Shown piece after piece: positions 7,972 through 18,570 of a stretch of 30,921 nt of DNA. Origin of the DNA: Nitrospira sp. (GTDB lineage: Bacteria > Nitrospirota > Nitrospiria > Nitrospirales > Nitrospiraceae); NCBI GenBank assembly GCA_020697375.1, contig JAJFBJ010000036.1:1-30921 (forward strand), read 5' to 3'. The position numbers and the translations under genes are program-made. The notes below the pieces were generated by a model. That model saw only the letters and a list, made by a program, of their open reading frames with translations. It had not been told where the DNA came from and did not search any database. The stretch's first letter is position 1, and every line of letters starts with the position of its first letter.

Positions 7972-8459
7972 AGCAGGTACTACGATCGGACCGCAGCGCG
8001 AGTCACCGTCCCTCCGTCCTCAAGAACCCGGCAAATCTCTCTCCTGTAGCGCCGATAGATTTCCTCGTTCCTGCATTCCGCTCCTCTCATGGATCCACTA
8101 CGTACTCCATACATCCTAATGGCAGGATAAAGAAGCCGCTGTGCATCCCCTCCAGGGATTCTCCTAGTTATCCTCCGGCGTCATTGCTGCCCTAATAGGG
8201 CCGGGAAAAGCATCCATCAGTAGTGACTCATATATGTAGGGAATGGAGATGACGGATCTAAGTCGGGTCGAGGCTGTGATCCTGAAACAAAATCCTGGCC
8301 CTTTGGCATTCCGCGACATTTCAGTACATGGTCTCTCTGAGCGGTGAAGATCAGCCAGACCGCGTGGCAGTCAGAAGGAACCTTGCAGGGATTGATCCTC
8401 AGGGGTAGCGCTGGTTGTAGCGGGTTGTCTTGATCAACGTGAGTGATGAAAGGCGCGCC
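7972..8459. other. Non-coding gap of ~490 bp
   Basis: No convincing gene is seen on either strand; frames running into this region from the lipoprotein gene are shadows. A perfect short dyad GCCCTA-A-TAGGGC lies at 8190-8202, and a small ATCCT/AGGAT stem lies at 8113-8128. The stretch is less GC-rich and has more stop codons than its surroundings. It may hold the promoter of the next gene. Confidence 0.5.
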
Positions 8460-8756
8460 ATGCCGGTCACTTTAATCAACGTGTTTTCGGTCCCGAAGGG
8501 CAGAGAAGATGAATTCGTGAAATGGTGGCAAGACGTGAAGGCCAATATCACCAAGCAGCCGGGATTCATGAGTGGAAAGTTTCATAAGAGCATCAAGCCC
8601 GACGGCAAATTCAACTTCATCAATGTCGCGATATGGGAAAACGAAGACCTGTACTGGAAAGCCTATGAAAAGAGCGCGGCGCCCATGAAGTCAACGCTGG
8701 AAGCCATGGGCGGTGAAATGGTACCGGCGCTCTATCGCGTCGAGTTCGAATACTGA
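8460..8756 (+). CDS. Antibiotic biosynthesis monooxygenase (ABM) fold protein
   Basis: This 98-residue protein has the pattern of the dimeric alpha+beta ABM fold. It opens with a strand (VTLINVFSVPKGREDEF), then a helix with WWQDVKANITKQPGFMSGKF, a strand with FNFINVAIWENEDLYWKAY, and a final YRVEFEY strand. Members include quinone or small-aromatic monooxygenases, haem-degrading enzymes and many uncharacterised proteins. Substrate and cofactor are not readable here. ATG 8460 is chosen over an upstream TTG at 8430 because GAAAGG lies about 7 bases before it and the protein then starts at the first strand. It stands alone, with a repeat element just after its stop. Confidence 0.75.
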   Translation: MPVTLINVFSVPKGREDEFVKWWQDVKANITKQPGFMSGKFHKSIKPDGKFNFINVAIWENEDLYWKAYEKSAAPMKSTLEAMGGEMVPALYRVEFEY

Positions 8757-8770
8757 TCCAATCTTTGCGA

Positions 8771-8920
8771 GCAGGATGTTGAAAAAGCGGCAGGCTCAGG
8801 GCGGGGGGTAAGAATGTCACGCTTCGCCTCTTTGCTCGCTGCGGCCGCGACCGGGACAAGACGCGTCTTGGCGCGCCGAGGGTTAGGCGGGTAAGAAGGT
8901 CGCCATTTTGAACATCCTGC
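8771..8920. repeat. 150-bp MITE-like element with 17-bp terminal inverted repeats
   Basis: The left end 8771-8787 (GCAGGATGTTGAAAAAG) and the right end 8904-8920 are inverted copies matching at 15 of 17 positions. The interior carries no ORF. It contains CTCGCTGCGGCCGCGA and two copies of a GGGTAAGAA-type motif (near 8816 and 8889). It lies 14 bp after the ABM gene and about 160 bp before nuoA. I recall similar dispersed elements from Nitrospira genomes. Whether it is mobile, a terminator or an RNA element is unknown. Confidence 0.7.
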
Positions 8921-9084
8921 GTATGAATTGTTCGCGCGCACACAGTCGAACATGTGATCGCCTGGAACATTCCAGATCGTTTCTCAACAGCCTGATGGAA
9001 CAAAAGCCCGGCGCCCGGTTCGGAGCCGATCATGCGCTCGCTGAACGAGCATTATCCGCAGGCTGTCGTCACGGGAGGCAATAG
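8921..9084 (+). promoter_or_regulatory. Probable leader/promoter region of the nuo operon
   Basis: This non-coding 164-bp stretch lies between the repeat element and nuoA. No clear sigma-70 boxes are visible. It contains a perfect short stem GCTCG-CTGAA-CGAGC at 9036-9050 and the nuoA ribosome site GGGAGG at 9073-9078. The operon promoter should lie here or within the repeat, but I cannot place it. Confidence 0.35.
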
Positions 9085-9501
9085 GTGGACGGGCATCTTT
9101 GGCCGTTGGCTTTATATTCCTTCGCAGTCCTCGCGATCGTGGCCGGCATGATCGGCATCTCGGCTCTCCTCGGAGAACGCCACCGGGAAAGATCCACCGA
9201 CGATCCCTATGAATCCGGTATTCCCGTAACTGGTCAAGCCCATCTACGTGTGCCGGTTCAGTTTTACTTGATGGCCATATTATTCGTGATTTTCGACATG
9301 GAAGCGGCGTTCATTTTTGCATGGGCCGTAGCCCTGCCCGAGGTCGGCTGGCTCGGATTCGGAGAAATGCTGGTCTTCATCGCGGTCCTCTTCATCGCGC
9401 TGATTTATTTGTGGAGGGTCGGCGCGCTGGAGTGGGGAACCCCATCTCCATCGGTTCATACAGCGAGGAAGGAGCGGCAAGATGCGTTGGTGGCTCACTA
9501 A
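9085..9501 (+). CDS. nuoA: NADH-quinone oxidoreductase subunit A
   Basis: This 138-residue membrane subunit of complex I has three helices: about residues 7-27, 58-83 and 90-112. The conserved loop DDPYESGIP lies near 39-47, followed by [27 protein letters not shown]; this loop contributes to the quinone-site region with NuoH and NuoD. The start is GTG at 9085, with GGGAGG 6 bases upstream. The 3' end overlaps nuoB by 20 bp. It is the first gene of the operon. Confidence 0.95.
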   Translation: MDGHLWPLALYSFAVLAIVAGMIGISALLGERHRERSTDDPYESGIPVTGQAHLRVPVQFYLMAILFVIFDMEAAFIFAWAVALPEVGWLGFGEMLVFIAVLFIALIYLWRVGALEWGTPSPSVHTARKERQDALVAH

Positions 9502-10147
9502 ACCGGAACAGGAACAGCCGGGCGGTCAACCTAAGAGGCAGGGGGACGGCGGGTCAATGGACGAGGCGATCCGTCGGAGCGTCGTCATGGCGAAGCTTCA
9601 AGATCTCGTGGCATGGGGTCGGAAGAATTCCTTGTGGCCGTTCAACTTCGGGCTGTCCTGCTGCTACGTGGAGATGGCGACCAGCCTCACCAGTCAATAC
9701 GACATCGCGCGGTTCGGAGCAGAGGTGGTTCGCGGCTCGCCCAGGGAGGCCGATGTGATGGTCATCGCGGGGACCGTGTTCATCAAGGTTGCGCCCGTCA
9801 TACAGCGTCTGCACCAGCAAATGATGGAACCTCGCTGGGTCATCTCCATGGGGTCCTGCGCCAATTCAGGAGGCATGTACGATATCTATTCGGTCGTCCA
9901 GGGTGTCGATAGTTTCCTGCCGGTGGATGTGTATTTGCCCGGCTGTCCTCCGCCGCCGCATACCTTCATGGAAGGCCTGCTCCTGTTGCAGGAAAAAGTG
10001 GCGCAGGAGCGGCGTCCGCTGAGCTGGGTCGCGGGAAATCAGACCGTGCAGCGGCCGATCATGCCCTCGCGTCGCGATCTCAAGCGAGAGGAGAGGCGGC
10101 AAGCGACCGACCTGCCGTCCGTAGACCGGCTCCGGGGGGATACCTGA
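9482..10147 (+). CDS. nuoB: NADH-quinone oxidoreductase subunit B (N2 cluster)
   Basis: NuoB is a peripheral-arm subunit of complex I that carries the terminal 4Fe-4S cluster N2, which reduces quinone. The 221-residue sequence shows the four N2 ligands: the tandem Cys60-Cys61 in LSCCYVEM, Cys126 in GSCANSGG and Cys155 in PGCPPPP. The first ~35 residues and the last ~30 are polar extensions, as in E. coli NuoB (220 residues). The ATG at 9482 lies inside nuoA and has AAGGAG a few bases upstream, supporting this overlapping start. Confidence 0.96.
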   Translation: MRWWLTKPEQEQPGGQPKRQGDGGSMDEAIRRSVVMAKLQDLVAWGRKNSLWPFNFGLSCCYVEMATSLTSQYDIARFGAEVVRGSPREADVMVIAGTVFIKVAPVIQRLHQQMMEPRWVISMGSCANSGGMYDIYSVVQGVDSFLPVDVYLPGCPPPPHTFMEGLLLLQEKVAQERRPLSWVAGNQTVQRPIMPSRRDLKREERRQATDLPSVDRLRGDT

Positions 10148-10148
10148 C

Positions 10149-11909
10149 ATGCCGCCGGCTACCATGAATCTGCCTGCGATTTGCGAGACCTTGGGACATC
10201 GTTTCACCGCGGAGAATTTTATCCGCGAGGAGTCCTGCGACGGCATTCCCACGCTGTGGGTATCCCGCGGCATGGTCCATGGGGTGCTCCGCTATCTGAA
10301 GGAAGAAGTGGAGCGGCCCTACAGGATGCTCTATGACCTCAGCGCCATCGATGAGCGCGTCCGGCGCGAGCGGAGGCATCACCCGCCGAGCGACTTTACG
10401 GTTTTCTACCATCTGCTCTCGTTCGATCGAAACGAAGACATTCGTCTCAAGGTCTCCCTCACCGGTTCGGCGCTTTCGCTCGAGACCATCACGGATCTCT
10501 GGCCCGCCGCGAACTGGTACGAGCGTGAAGTATGGGACATGTTCGGTATCACCTTCAAAGGCCATCCCCACCTGCGGCGGATCCTGATGCCGCATACCTG
10601 GGTGGGTCACCCGCTCAGAAAAGATCATCCTGCCCGCGCCACGGAAATGGGGCGTTTTCATTTGACCGAGGAAAAGCAGGCAGCCGAAGAGGAAGCGCTG
10701 ACCTTCCGCCCCGAGGACTGGGGAATGGCGCGCTCCCGAGGGTCGTCCGATTTCATGTTTCTCAATCTGGGCCCTGCGCACACAGGCACACACGGTATCC
10801 TGCGGCTGGTCTTGCAATTGGACGGCGAAGAGATCGTGGATGTCGTGCCGGATATCGGCTTCCACCACCGCGGCGCCGAGAAGATGGGGGAGCGTCAGAC
10901 CTGGCACACCTATATCCCCTACACGGACCGGGTGGACTATCTGGGTGGTGTCATGAACGAGCTTCCCTATGTTCTCGCGGTGGAGAAGCTGGCCGGTATC
11001 GAGGTCCCGGACCGGGCCAAGGTCATCCGGGTCATGATGGCGGAATTCTTCCGTCTCGCGAGTCACCTCGTCTGGTATGGGACATTCGCTCAGGATGTCG
11101 GGCAACTTTCCCCGGTCTTTTATATGTTCACCGACCGGGAACGTATCTTCGACATTGTCGAGGCCGTTTGCGGCGGCCGCATGCATCCGGAATGGTTTCG
11201 CATCGGCGGGGTGGCGCAGGATCTTCCCGAAGGATGGGACAAGCTGGTGCGGCAGTTCCTGGACTATTTACCGCCGCGATTGGCGGAGTACGACGCGATG
11301 GTCATGCAGAACCCGATCTTCAAGGCCCGCACGCAGGGAATCGGCCGGTATTCAAAAGAGGAAGCCATCGAGTGGGGCATGACTGGCCCTGGTTTGCGCG
11401 CCACCGGGATCGACTGGGATTTTCGAAAAAAGCGGCCCTATTCCGGGTACGACCAGTTCGAGTTCGACATTCCTGTCGCGCAGCAGGGCGACTGTTACGA
11501 CCGCTCCGTCGTGCGGGTGGAGGAAATGCGGCAGAGCCTCCGGATCATCGAGCAATGTCTCAAGAACATGCCGGCCGGACCCTACAAGGCGCACCATCCG
11601 CTCGCGACGCCGCCGCTCAAGGAACGGACGATGCACGATATCGAGACCCTGATCACGCATTTCCTCGCTGTCAGCTGGGGCCCGGTCATTCCGCCCGGCG
11701 AAGCCTTCGTCGGAATCGAGGCTACCAAGGGCAACAATGGATACTACTTAATCAGCGACGGCAACACGTCGCCCTATCGGGTACGGATCCGCACGCCGTC
11801 CTTTCCGCATATGCAGATGGTGCCGCTCATTTCGAAAGGGCTGCTGCTCTCCGATTTGCTGGCCATTCTGGGCAGCGTCGATTTCGTCTTGTCGGATGTG
11901 GACCGTTGA
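10149..11909 (+). CDS. nuoCD: NADH-quinone oxidoreductase fused subunit C/D
   Basis: This 586-residue fusion joins the 30-kDa (C) and 49-kDa (D) subunits of complex I, as in E. coli NuoCD (about 600). The C domain (about residues 1-180) holds [20 protein letters not shown] and ends at RKDHPARA. The D domain begins near residue 195 with the hydrogenase-large-subunit-like [17 protein letters not shown], and continues with [24 protein letters not shown] and a final LSDVDR. His and Tyr residues in GTHG and YTDRVDYL belong to the quinone pocket in known structures. It starts one base after the nuoB stop. The fusion is typical of gammaproteobacterial-type operons and is found in some other phyla. 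Confidence 0.96.
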   Translation: MPPATMNLPAICETLGHRFTAENFIREESCDGIPTLWVSRGMVHGVLRYLKEEVERPYRMLYDLSAIDERVRRERRHHPPSDFTVFYHLLSFDRNEDIRLKVSLTGSALSLETITDLWPAANWYEREVWDMFGITFKGHPHLRRILMPHTWVGHPLRKDHPARATEMGRFHLTEEKQAAEEEALTFRPEDWGMARSRGSSDFMFLNLGPAHTGTHGILRLVLQLDGEEIVDVVPDIGFHHRGAEKMGERQTWHTYIPYTDRVDYLGGVMNELPYVLAVEKLAGIEVPDRAKVIRVMMAEFFRLASHLVWYGTFAQDVGQLSPVFYMFTDRERIFDIVEAVCGGRMHPEWFRIGGVAQDLPEGWDKLVRQFLDYLPPRLAEYDAMVMQNPIFKARTQGIGRYSKEEAIEWGMTGPGLRATGIDWDFRKKRPYSGYDQFEFDIPVAQQGDCYDRSVVRVEEMRQSLRIIEQCLKNMPAGPYKAHHPLATPPLKERTMHDIETLITHFLAVSWGPVIPPGEAFVGIEATKGNNGYYLISDGNTSPYRVRIRTPSFPHMQMVPLISKGLLLSDLLAILGSVDFVLSDVDR

Positions 11910-11939
11910 CGGGCGCGATGGAGGACGACTGTACGTAAC

Positions 11940-12404
11940 ATGCTGACGGAAGAAGAACGACGGGAGATCGAAACCGAGCTCAAACTGTATCCGGACAAGC
12001 GGGCCGGATGCGTGGAAGCCATGAAGGTCGTCCAGCGCCACCGTGGCTGGGTCTCGGATGAGAGTTTGAGAAGTCTTGCCACGCTGCTCGGGATGACCTG
12101 CGAGGACCTGGACGGCGTGGCGACGTTCTATAACCTGATCTTCCGCAAGCCTGTGGGCAAGCACGTCATCCTCCTGTGCGACAGCATCAGTTGCTGGATC
12201 AAGGGCTGCGACGCCATGCGAGGACATCTTAAATCCAGGGTGGGTCTGTCGATGGGACAGACCAGCGCCGACGGTCGGTTCACGCTCCTGCCGATCGTGT
12301 GCCTTGGAGCCTGCGACCGCGCTCCGGTGATGATGATCGACGACGATCTCCATGAAGACCTGACCGCTGAGAAAATCGACCGCATCGTAGAGCACTACCC
12401 ATAG
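11940..12404 (+). CDS. nuoE: NADH-quinone oxidoreductase subunit E (N1a cluster)
   Basis: This 154-residue, 24-kDa-type subunit of complex I has a thioredoxin-like fold binding the 2Fe-2S cluster N1a. Ligands are Cys80 and Cys85 (in LLCDSISC) and Cys121 and Cys125 (in CLGACDRAP). The N-terminal helical part shows VATFYNLIF near residues 60-68. It begins 30 bp after nuoCD. Its stop overlaps the ribosome site of nuoF. With NuoF and NuoG it makes the NADH-oxidising module. Confidence 0.96.
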   Translation: MLTEEERREIETELKLYPDKRAGCVEAMKVVQRHRGWVSDESLRSLATLLGMTCEDLDGVATFYNLIFRKPVGKHVILLCDSISCWIKGCDAMRGHLKSRVGLSMGQTSADGRFTLLPIVCLGACDRAPVMMIDDDLHEDLTAEKIDRIVEHYP

Positions 12405-12418
12405 GAGACTGTTCGCTC

Positions 12419-13723
12419 ATGGAACGCCCTCTCACCCAACGCATCAGGCCGAATGCCGATCCACCGGGCTTGGCCAAGTATGAGGAAACGGGCGGATACG
12501 AGGCGGCTCGCAAGGCCATCCATACGATGACCCCGCAGGAGGTGCAGAAGCTGGTGACCGATTCCACCTTGCGCGGCCGCGGTGGAGCGGGTTTCGCGAC
12601 CGGCTTGAAATGGAGCTTCGTGCCGATGGGACCGGACGCGCCTCGACCTAAATATCTCGTGGCGAACGCCGACGAGATGGAGCCGGGCGCCTTCAAGGAT
12701 CGATTGCTTTTGGAAGGCGATCCTCACCAGATGATCGAAAGCATGATCGTCAGCGCCTATGCGATCCAGGCCGACGTGGGCTATATCTTTCTTCGCTGGG
12801 CCTACAAGCTAGCCGCCGAGCGGCTGCACCACGCCATGGCCGAGGCTCGCGCTCGCGGCTATCTGGGCCGCAACATTTTTGGGTCAGCGTTCAGCTTTGA
12901 GCTCCATCTGCATACCAGCGCGGGCCGCTACATCTGCGGCGAAGAGACGGCGCTTCTCAATGCCCTTGAGGGCAAACGCGCGATCCCGCGTTCCAAACCT
13001 CCCTTTCCGCAGACATCCGGGCTCTGGGGGAAACCGACGGTCGTTCAAAACGTGGAGACCCTGTACAACGTCCCGCACATCATCCTGCATGGCGCCGAAT
13101 GGTACCGCGGGCTAGGGCGCGGGCGTGATGGTGGAACGAAACTTTACGGAATCAGCGGAAACGTGAAACGTCCGGGAGCCTGGGAACTGCCCATGGGGAC
13201 GACCATCCGGACTCTGTTGGATGAGCATGCGGGCGGTATGCGAGACGGGTTTTCGCTTCGAGGCCTGCTTCCAGGAGGGGCGTCTACGGCATTCCTGCTG
13301 GAAAAACATCTCGACCTGCCGATGGACTTCGAATCGATCCCGCAAGCGGGCAGTCGTATGGGCACCGGCACGATGGTCGTCCTGGATGACCGTACCTGTC
13401 CGGTCGGGTTCATGCGGAATCTCGAACATTTTTTTGCGCAGGAATCCTGTGGCTGGTGCACGCCCTGTTGGGAAGGGCTGTCCTGGACTGAGCGCATTCT
13501 TGAAGGCCTGGAAGAGGGACGCGGCCGGCCGGATGATCTCGACCTGCTGTCGATGCATACCAGGCTCATCGGCCCGGGGCGAACTTTTTGCGCCCTTGCG
13601 CCAGGCGCCATGGATCCTCTGCAGAGCGCGCTGAAATATTTTCGAGCCGACTTCGAGCGGCACATCGATGAACAACGTTGTCCCTGGATAGGACAGGGCG
13701 CCATGGCAGGAGCAAGGGGATGA
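12419..13723 (+). CDS. nuoF: NADH-quinone oxidoreductase subunit F (NADH/FMN, N3 cluster)
   Basis: This 434-residue flavoprotein subunit oxidises NADH and passes electrons through FMN to cluster N3. The glycine-rich nucleotide/FMN motif GRGGAGFATGLKW lies near residues 54-66, followed by ADEMEPGAFKDR and YICGEETALLNALEGKR. N3 ligands are Cys344, Cys347 and Cys350 (SCGWCTPC), with Cys391 in TFCAL. The length is close to E. coli NuoF (445). AGGAG overlapping the nuoE stop precedes the ATG at 12419 by 11 bases. The 3' end overlaps nuoG (ATGA). Confidence 0.96.
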   Translation: MERPLTQRIRPNADPPGLAKYEETGGYEAARKAIHTMTPQEVQKLVTDSTLRGRGGAGFATGLKWSFVPMGPDAPRPKYLVANADEMEPGAFKDRLLLEGDPHQMIESMIVSAYAIQADVGYIFLRWAYKLAAERLHHAMAEARARGYLGRNIFGSAFSFELHLHTSAGRYICGEETALLNALEGKRAIPRSKPPFPQTSGLWGKPTVVQNVETLYNVPHIILHGAEWYRGLGRGRDGGTKLYGISGNVKRPGAWELPMGTTIRTLLDEHAGGMRDGFSLRGLLPGGASTAFLLEKHLDLPMDFESIPQAGSRMGTGTMVVLDDRTCPVGFMRNLEHFFAQESCGWCTPCWEGLSWTERILEGLEEGRGRPDDLDLLSMHTRLIGPGRTFCALAPGAMDPLQSALKYFRADFERHIDEQRCPWIGQGAMAGARG

Positions 13724-16464
13724 GCAAGATCCTCGTCGATGGCTGGCCATACGAAGTCTCTCCGCAACAGAATCTGTTGGCGGCTTGTCTTTCGCTCGGC
13801 TTCAACCTCCCGTACTTCTGTTGGCACCCCGCCCTGGGTTCAGTGGGAGCCTGCCGGCAATGCGCCGTCAAGCAGTTCAAGGACGAGCATGATCAGAGCG
13901 GTCGTCTGGTCATGGCATGCATGACCGCTGCGTCGGACGGCGCACGCATTTCACTCGACGACCCGGAGGCAAAAGAGTTTCGCGCCGGCGTGATCGAATG
14001 GCTGATGGCCAACCATCCCCATGACTGTCCCGTTTGCGACGAAGGCGGCGAATGCCATCTTCAGGACATGACCGTTATGACCGGACATGCGTACCGCCGG
14101 TATCAATTCAAAAAACGCACGTTCCGTAACCAAAACCTCGGCCCCTTCATCACCCATGAGATGAATCGCTGCATCCAATGCTATCGCTGTGTGCGGTTCT
14201 ACCGGGATTATGCAGGCGGCGGGGACCTCAACGCCTTCGCCTCGGCGAACCATGTCTTTTTCGGACGGCATGAGGACGGCACCCTGGAAAACCTGTTCAG
14301 CGGAAATCTGGTCGAAGTCTGTCCAACGGGCGTGTTCACCGATAAGACGTTGATGCGGCATTATATCCGCAAGTGGGATTTGCAAACGTCGCCTTCTCTG
14401 TGCCTGCATTGCAGCCTCGGCTGCAATACGATCCCAGGAGAACGGAAGGGGTTCGTCCGGCGCATCTTGAATCGTTTCAACAGCCAGGTGAATGGCTATT
14501 TCCTTTGCGACCGGGGACGGTTCGGCTATGAATTCGTGAACAGCGACCGGCGCCTTCGCCACATTCAGGCCCGTCCGAAGCGGGCTGCCTCATTGGCGCT
14601 GGTCGAGCGAGAATGGCTGATGCAAAAGGTGGCCACTTTGCTGGCCGCCCCGAATGCTGTGATCGGAATCGGCTCTCCACGAGCTTCTCTCGAATCCAAC
14701 TTCGCGCTTCGCACCCTGGTGGGGCCTGGTCGATTCCATACCGGCGTCGCCGCTTCCGACGGGCGTCTTGTCGAATCGGTGTTGGATGTATTGAAGCGGG
14801 GTTCCGTCGGCGCGGCCTCGATATCCGACGTGGAACAGGCCGACGCCGTGCTGATCCTGGGCGAAGATGTGATCAATAGCGCCCCGCGTCTTGCGCTGGC
14901 GGTTCGCCAATCCATACGACAACAGCCGATGCAACAGGCGGACGATCTCAAAATTCCCCGCTGGGATGACGCCGCGGTCCGGAACGTTACGCAGACACAA
15001 TGCGGTCCGTTGTTCATCGCGATTCCTGGCGACGGCGGAGAGTTGGGGGCTGTGGCCAGGGAAATCTACCATGCCGCCCCCGACGATGTGGCCCGGCTTG
15101 GTTTCGCCGTCGCGCATTTCCTCGACCCGGATGCGCCTGTCCCGCCGGGTTTGCCGCAGGCGGTCGCGGAGCTGGCTCAACGCATTGCGGACGCGTTGCG
15201 GAGCGCCGAGCGACCGGTGGTTATTTCCGGGACCGGATGCCGGAGCGAGCCCGTCATCCAGGCTGCGGCCCAGGTGGCTTGGTCCCTCAAACGGCAAGGG
15301 CGTGCGCCGCATCTCTGCTACAGCCTTCCGGAATGTAACAGTTTCGGGCTTGCGCTCATGGGGGGGCATTCTCTCGAGGACGCGTTCGAAGCCATGAAGG
15401 AACCAACGGTGCAGGCCGTGATCATTTTGGAGAACGATCTGTACCGCCGTGCCGATCATGCCAAGGTGGACGCCTTCTTGGACCGGGGCAAACCGGTCAT
15501 CCTGCTGGACCAGCTGGAACAGCCGACGGCATTGAGGGCGGACGTCCTGCTACCGGCCGGCACGTTTGCCGAATCGGACGGGACGCTGGTCAACAACGAG
15601 GGCCGCGCGCAGCGCTTCTATCAAGTGTTCGTGCCGGACGACGCCGTCCAGGAAAGTTGGCGCTGGATCAGGGACATGGCCGTCGCCTCCCGCCGGTTTG
15701 ATTTGAAGGAGATGGCTGGATGGAAGGAGTTCGATGAAGTGGTCCGTGCGATGTCACAATGGTTGCCATGCTTCCGCCGGCTCACGGAATTGGCTCCCCC
15801 TGCAGACTATCGGCCGGCCGGGCAGAAGATTCCTCGCCAGACATTTCGCGTGACCGGGCGCACCGCCATCCGGCCGCTTCCCATGCTCGAGCATCCGATG
15901 CAGGAGCCGAAGCCGCCGGATGATCCGGATTCCCCACTGGCCTTCTCCATGGAAGGCTATCAAGGGCAGCCTCCCTCTCCGCTGGTACCCCGGTACTGGG
16001 CGCCAGGCTGGAACTCGGTGCAATCACTGAATAAGTTCCAGTCCGAAGTAGGAGGTCCCCTGTATGACGAGAACCCCGGCATCCGGCTACTTGAACCGTC
16101 CGATTCGCCGGAGTCGCGGTATTTCACCACTGTCCCGGAGCCCTTCCGTCCGCGTGAGGGAACCTGGTTGCTCTTGCCGCTCTGGCGTATTTTCGGCAGC
16201 GAGGAATTGAGCGCCCAGGCCCAGACCCTGACTGAGCGGGTTCCAACGGCTTCGCTGGCCTTGCACCCTGATGATGCGCGCAGCCTGGCTGTGCAGGCGG
16301 GCGGCCTTGTGGAGGTCGCGGTTGCGGGGCGGCGGGGCAAAGTGCCAGTGATGATTGATCCGGCCATGCCTGCAGGCGCCGCCGGTCTCACGATGGTTCA
16401 CGAGTGGTCCAATGTTCGGCTCCCCGAGTGGAGTCAGCTCACCGTTGCGGGAACACATGAATGA
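13720..16464 (+). CDS. nuoG: NADH-quinone oxidoreductase subunit G (with N7 cluster)
   Basis: This 914-residue subunit carries most of the iron-sulfur chain of complex I. Ligands visible in order are: N1b at Cys34, 45, 48 and 67; N5 at His99, Cys103, 106 and 112; N4 at Cys151, 154, 157 and 201; N7 at Cys228, 231, 235 and 263 (C-x2-C-x3-C-x27-C). N7 is absent from many homologues. A molybdopterin-oxidoreductase-like domain without evident cofactor function fills the rest, and the long C-terminal part resembles E. coli NuoG (about 908). The ATG at 13720 overlaps the nuoF stop; the longer frame from 13678 only covers the end of nuoF. Confidence 0.95.
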   Translation: MSKILVDGWPYEVSPQQNLLAACLSLGFNLPYFCWHPALGSVGACRQCAVKQFKDEHDQSGRLVMACMTAASDGARISLDDPEAKEFRAGVIEWLMANHPHDCPVCDEGGECHLQDMTVMTGHAYRRYQFKKRTFRNQNLGPFITHEMNRCIQCYRCVRFYRDYAGGGDLNAFASANHVFFGRHEDGTLENLFSGNLVEVCPTGVFTDKTLMRHYIRKWDLQTSPSLCLHCSLGCNTIPGERKGFVRRILNRFNSQVNGYFLCDRGRFGYEFVNSDRRLRHIQARPKRAASLALVEREWLMQKVATLLAAPNAVIGIGSPRASLESNFALRTLVGPGRFHTGVAASDGRLVESVLDVLKRGSVGAASISDVEQADAVLILGEDVINSAPRLALAVRQSIRQQPMQQADDLKIPRWDDAAVRNVTQTQCGPLFIAIPGDGGELGAVAREIYHAAPDDVARLGFAVAHFLDPDAPVPPGLPQAVAELAQRIADALRSAERPVVISGTGCRSEPVIQAAAQVAWSLKRQGRAPHLCYSLPECNSFGLALMGGHSLEDAFEAMKEPTVQAVIILENDLYRRADHAKVDAFLDRGKPVILLDQLEQPTALRADVLLPAGTFAESDGTLVNNEGRAQRFYQVFVPDDAVQESWRWIRDMAVASRRFDLKEMAGWKEFDEVVRAMSQWLPCFRRLTELAPPADYRPAGQKIPRQTFRVTGRTAIRPLPMLEHPMQEPKPPDDPDSPLAFSMEGYQGQPPSPLVPRYWAPGWNSVQSLNKFQSEVGGPLYDENPGIRLLEPSDSPESRYFTTVPEPFRPREGTWLLLPLWRIFGSEELSAQAQTLTERVPTASLALHPDDARSLAVQAGGLVEVAVAGRRGKVPVMIDPAMPAGAAGLTMVHEWSNVRLPEWSQLTVAGTHE

Positions 16465-17419
16465 GTTTTTCGTGACAGTCGGGGGCATCGTCCTATTACT
16501 GACGGTTCTGCTGACGTTCGCTGCCATGCTCATTTGGGTGGAGCGGCGGCTGTTGGGGCTCTGGCAGGATCGCTACGGTCCGAATCGGGTGGGCGCGTTC
16601 GGCCTGCTGCAAGTGATGGCGGATATGGTCAAGATCTTCATGAAAGAAGATTGGATTCCGGCATTCGCTGACAAGTCGGTATTCATTCTGGCGCCTGCCA
16701 TCATCGTGATGACGATCCTGCTGTCGTTCGTGGTCTTGCCCATCACCCCGTCGTTCGTCGTCGCCGACTTGAACGTGGGGCTGTTGTTCGTCCTGGCCAT
16801 GTCATCCCTGACCGCCTACAGCACGGTGTTGGCGGGATGGGCGTCCAACAGTAAGTACGCGCTGCTCGGAGGGCTGAGGGCTTCAGCCCAAATGCTGAGC
16901 TATGAAGTGTTTATGGGACTGTCCGTCATGGGCGTGGTGATGCTGGCCGGTTCGTTCAACCTTCGGGAAATCGTCGAGGCCCAGCAAGGACTGTGGTTTT
17001 GCATCCCGCAGTTCCTGGGGTTTCTGTTGTTCCTGATCGCCGGGTTGGCGGAAACCAGGAGGGTCCCGTTCGACATCCCGGAAGCCGAAGCTGAACTCGT
17101 CGCGGGTTACCACACTGAGTATTCCGGCATGAAGTTCGGCATGTTTTTCGTGGGTGAGTATCTCGGCGTCCTCCTCATTTCGGCCTTGATCGTCGTGCTG
17201 TTCTTTGGAGGCTGGCAAGGGCCCTGGCTGCCGCCGTCCCTGTGGTTTTTCATCAAGACCTCGATGTTCATCGCGCTCTTCATCCTCATACGGGCGACCC
17301 TGCCGAGGCTGCGCTTCGACCAATTGATGGCGTTTGGATGGAAGGCCATGCTTCCGCTGGCGTTGGTGAACCTGATCGTCACGAGCGCCTTGGTTCTCGC
17401 ACATCGGACCGCTACGTAG
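16457..17419 (+). CDS. nuoH: NADH-quinone oxidoreductase subunit H
   Basis: This 320-residue membrane subunit connects the peripheral and membrane arms of complex I and forms much of the quinone chamber. About eight helices are visible. Family motifs are RYGPNRVG near residue 39, [13 protein letters not shown], then [20 protein letters not shown] near 205-224, with the acidic residues thought to link quinone reduction to proton movement. The ATG at 16457 overlaps nuoG by 8 bases; the open frame upstream to 16355 is inside nuoG and is discounted. Confidence 0.96.
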   Translation: MNEFFVTVGGIVLLLTVLLTFAAMLIWVERRLLGLWQDRYGPNRVGAFGLLQVMADMVKIFMKEDWIPAFADKSVFILAPAIIVMTILLSFVVLPITPSFVVADLNVGLLFVLAMSSLTAYSTVLAGWASNSKYALLGGLRASAQMLSYEVFMGLSVMGVVMLAGSFNLREIVEAQQGLWFCIPQFLGFLLFLIAGLAETRRVPFDIPEAEAELVAGYHTEYSGMKFGMFFVGEYLGVLLISALIVVLFFGGWQGPWLPPSLWFFIKTSMFIALFILIRATLPRLRFDQLMAFGWKAMLPLALVNLIVTSALVLAHRTAT

Positions 17420-17432
17420 CTTCTGGAGGCCT

Positions 17433-17948
17433 ATGCTGGACATACTCAAGGGATTCTGGCTCGTCTTTCTGCATGCCTTCACTCGTCGGGCGACGGTGGA
17501 GTACCCGGATGAGCGGCCCTATCTGCCTCCCCGCTGGCGCGGCCGCATCATCCTGTCTCGTGACCCCGACGGCGAAGAACGCTGTGTCGGCTGCTATCTC
17601 TGCGCGGTGGCTTGCCCCGTGGATTGCATCGCGCTTCAAGCGACGGAAGATGACTCGGGACGCCGATATCCGGAATGGTTCCGCATCAATTTTTCTCGTT
17701 GCATCTTCTGCGGCTATTGCGAAGAAGCCTGCCCGACCTATGCCATTCAGCTGACCACCGACTACGAGATGAGCGAATACGACCGTCGCAACCTGGTGTA
17801 CGAAAAGGAAGACTTGATGATCAATGGGACAGGCAAATATCCCGAATACAATTTTTACCGGGTATCCGGCGTCGATATCGGAGGAAAAGACAAGGGAGAG
17901 GCCGAACGGGAAGCGGCGCCCGTAGATGTACGAAGCTTGATGCCGTGA
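17433..17948 (+). CDS. nuoI: NADH-quinone oxidoreductase subunit I (N6a/N6b clusters)
   Basis: This 171-residue ferredoxin-like subunit has two 4Fe-4S clusters that pass electrons to N2. The two motifs are C51-x2-C54-x2-C57-x3-C61 ([12 protein letters not shown]) and C90-x2-C93-x2-C96-x3-C100 ([12 protein letters not shown]). The N-terminal ~25 residues are amphipathic and should lie on the membrane. GGAGG at 17423-17427 precedes the ATG. The ~30-residue polar tail is rich in Glu/Lys/Arg. A 110-bp gap to nuoJ follows, the largest in this operon. Confidence 0.96.
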   Translation: MLDILKGFWLVFLHAFTRRATVEYPDERPYLPPRWRGRIILSRDPDGEERCVGCYLCAVACPVDCIALQATEDDSGRRYPEWFRINFSRCIFCGYCEEACPTYAIQLTTDYEMSEYDRRNLVYEKEDLMINGTGKYPEYNFYRVSGVDIGGKDKGEAEREAAPVDVRSLMP

Positions 17949-18058
17949 TCTCGGCGATTTGAGCAGCCGACGGGAACCGATATCGCGCGGGACGACGCTT
18001 GACAAGGCCGTCAAAGAGCGCCAGCAACTGTCCAAGACGTGGCTCCACGGGTGGAAGC
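17949..18058 (+). promoter_or_regulatory. nuoI-nuoJ intergenic leader with competing hairpins
   Basis: This is the only sizeable gap in the operon. It contains a perfect TTGAC-AAGGCC-GTCAA stem at 17999-18014. Near the nuoJ start lie two mutually exclusive stems: CGTG (18038-18041) with CACG (18046-18049), or TCCA (18044-18047) with TGGA (18052-18055). The second would cover the nuoJ ribosome site GGTGGAAG. A regulatory role is only suggested. Confidence 0.3.
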
Positions 18059-18568
18059 ATGAATGCATTGTTTTATATCACGGCAATGGTCGGCGTAATT
18101 TCGACCGGCATGGTCATCACGAGGCTTAACGCCGTCCATGCCCTGTTGTATCTCATCGTCTCGTTTTTAGCCGTGGCAATGATATTCGTGCTTCTCGGGG
18201 CGCCTTTCGTGGCGGCCTTGGAAGTCATTATTTATGCCGGGGCGATCATGGTGCTGTTCCTGTTTGTGGTGATGATGCTGAATCAAGGATCCGTGACGGT
18301 CGAGCAGGAACGACGCTGGCTCAAGCCTGGTATGTGGGCCGGTCCCTCTCTGCTCTCTCTCATCCTGCTCGGGGAACTGCTCTACCTGTTCGGTACCGGA
18401 ACGGTCAGCCAGGGTGACGACAATATGGTCCACGTGGAGGTAAAACAGGTCAGCAAAGTGCTGCTTGGCCCATACCTGATCGGGGTCGAGCTGGCTTCCA
18501 TGCTCCTGCTTCCCGGCCTGGTAGGGGCCTATCATCTGGGTCGTCGCCTCACGAAGGCGGGAGACTGA
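18059..18568 (+). CDS. nuoJ: NADH-quinone oxidoreductase subunit J
   Basis: This 169-residue membrane subunit of complex I has five hydrophobic helices. The conserved helix 3 region, [20 protein letters not shown] (about residues 56-75), carries the flexible glycine/tyrosine segment that changes conformation during turnover in known structures. ATG 18059 is chosen because the upstream part of the open frame (from 17999) is polar and unlike NuoJ. GGTGGAAG lies just before it. It is followed 2 bp later by nuoK. Confidence 0.94.
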   Translation: MNALFYITAMVGVISTGMVITRLNAVHALLYLIVSFLAVAMIFVLLGAPFVAALEVIIYAGAIMVLFLFVVMMLNQGSVTVEQERRWLKPGMWAGPSLLSLILLGELLYLFGTGTVSQGDDNMVHVEVKQVSKVLLGPYLIGVELASMLLLPGLVGAYHLGRRLTKAGD

Positions 18569-18570
18569 CC

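Noticed and set aside
7842..8195. ORFs running from the BamE-like gene into the following gap
   Set aside because: They begin inside the lipoprotein gene in other frames and have low-complexity, non-protein-like translations.
10080..11186. Long minus-strand ORF across nuoB/nuoCD
   Set aside because: It is a shadow of two clearly identified genes, a common effect of GC-rich codon use.
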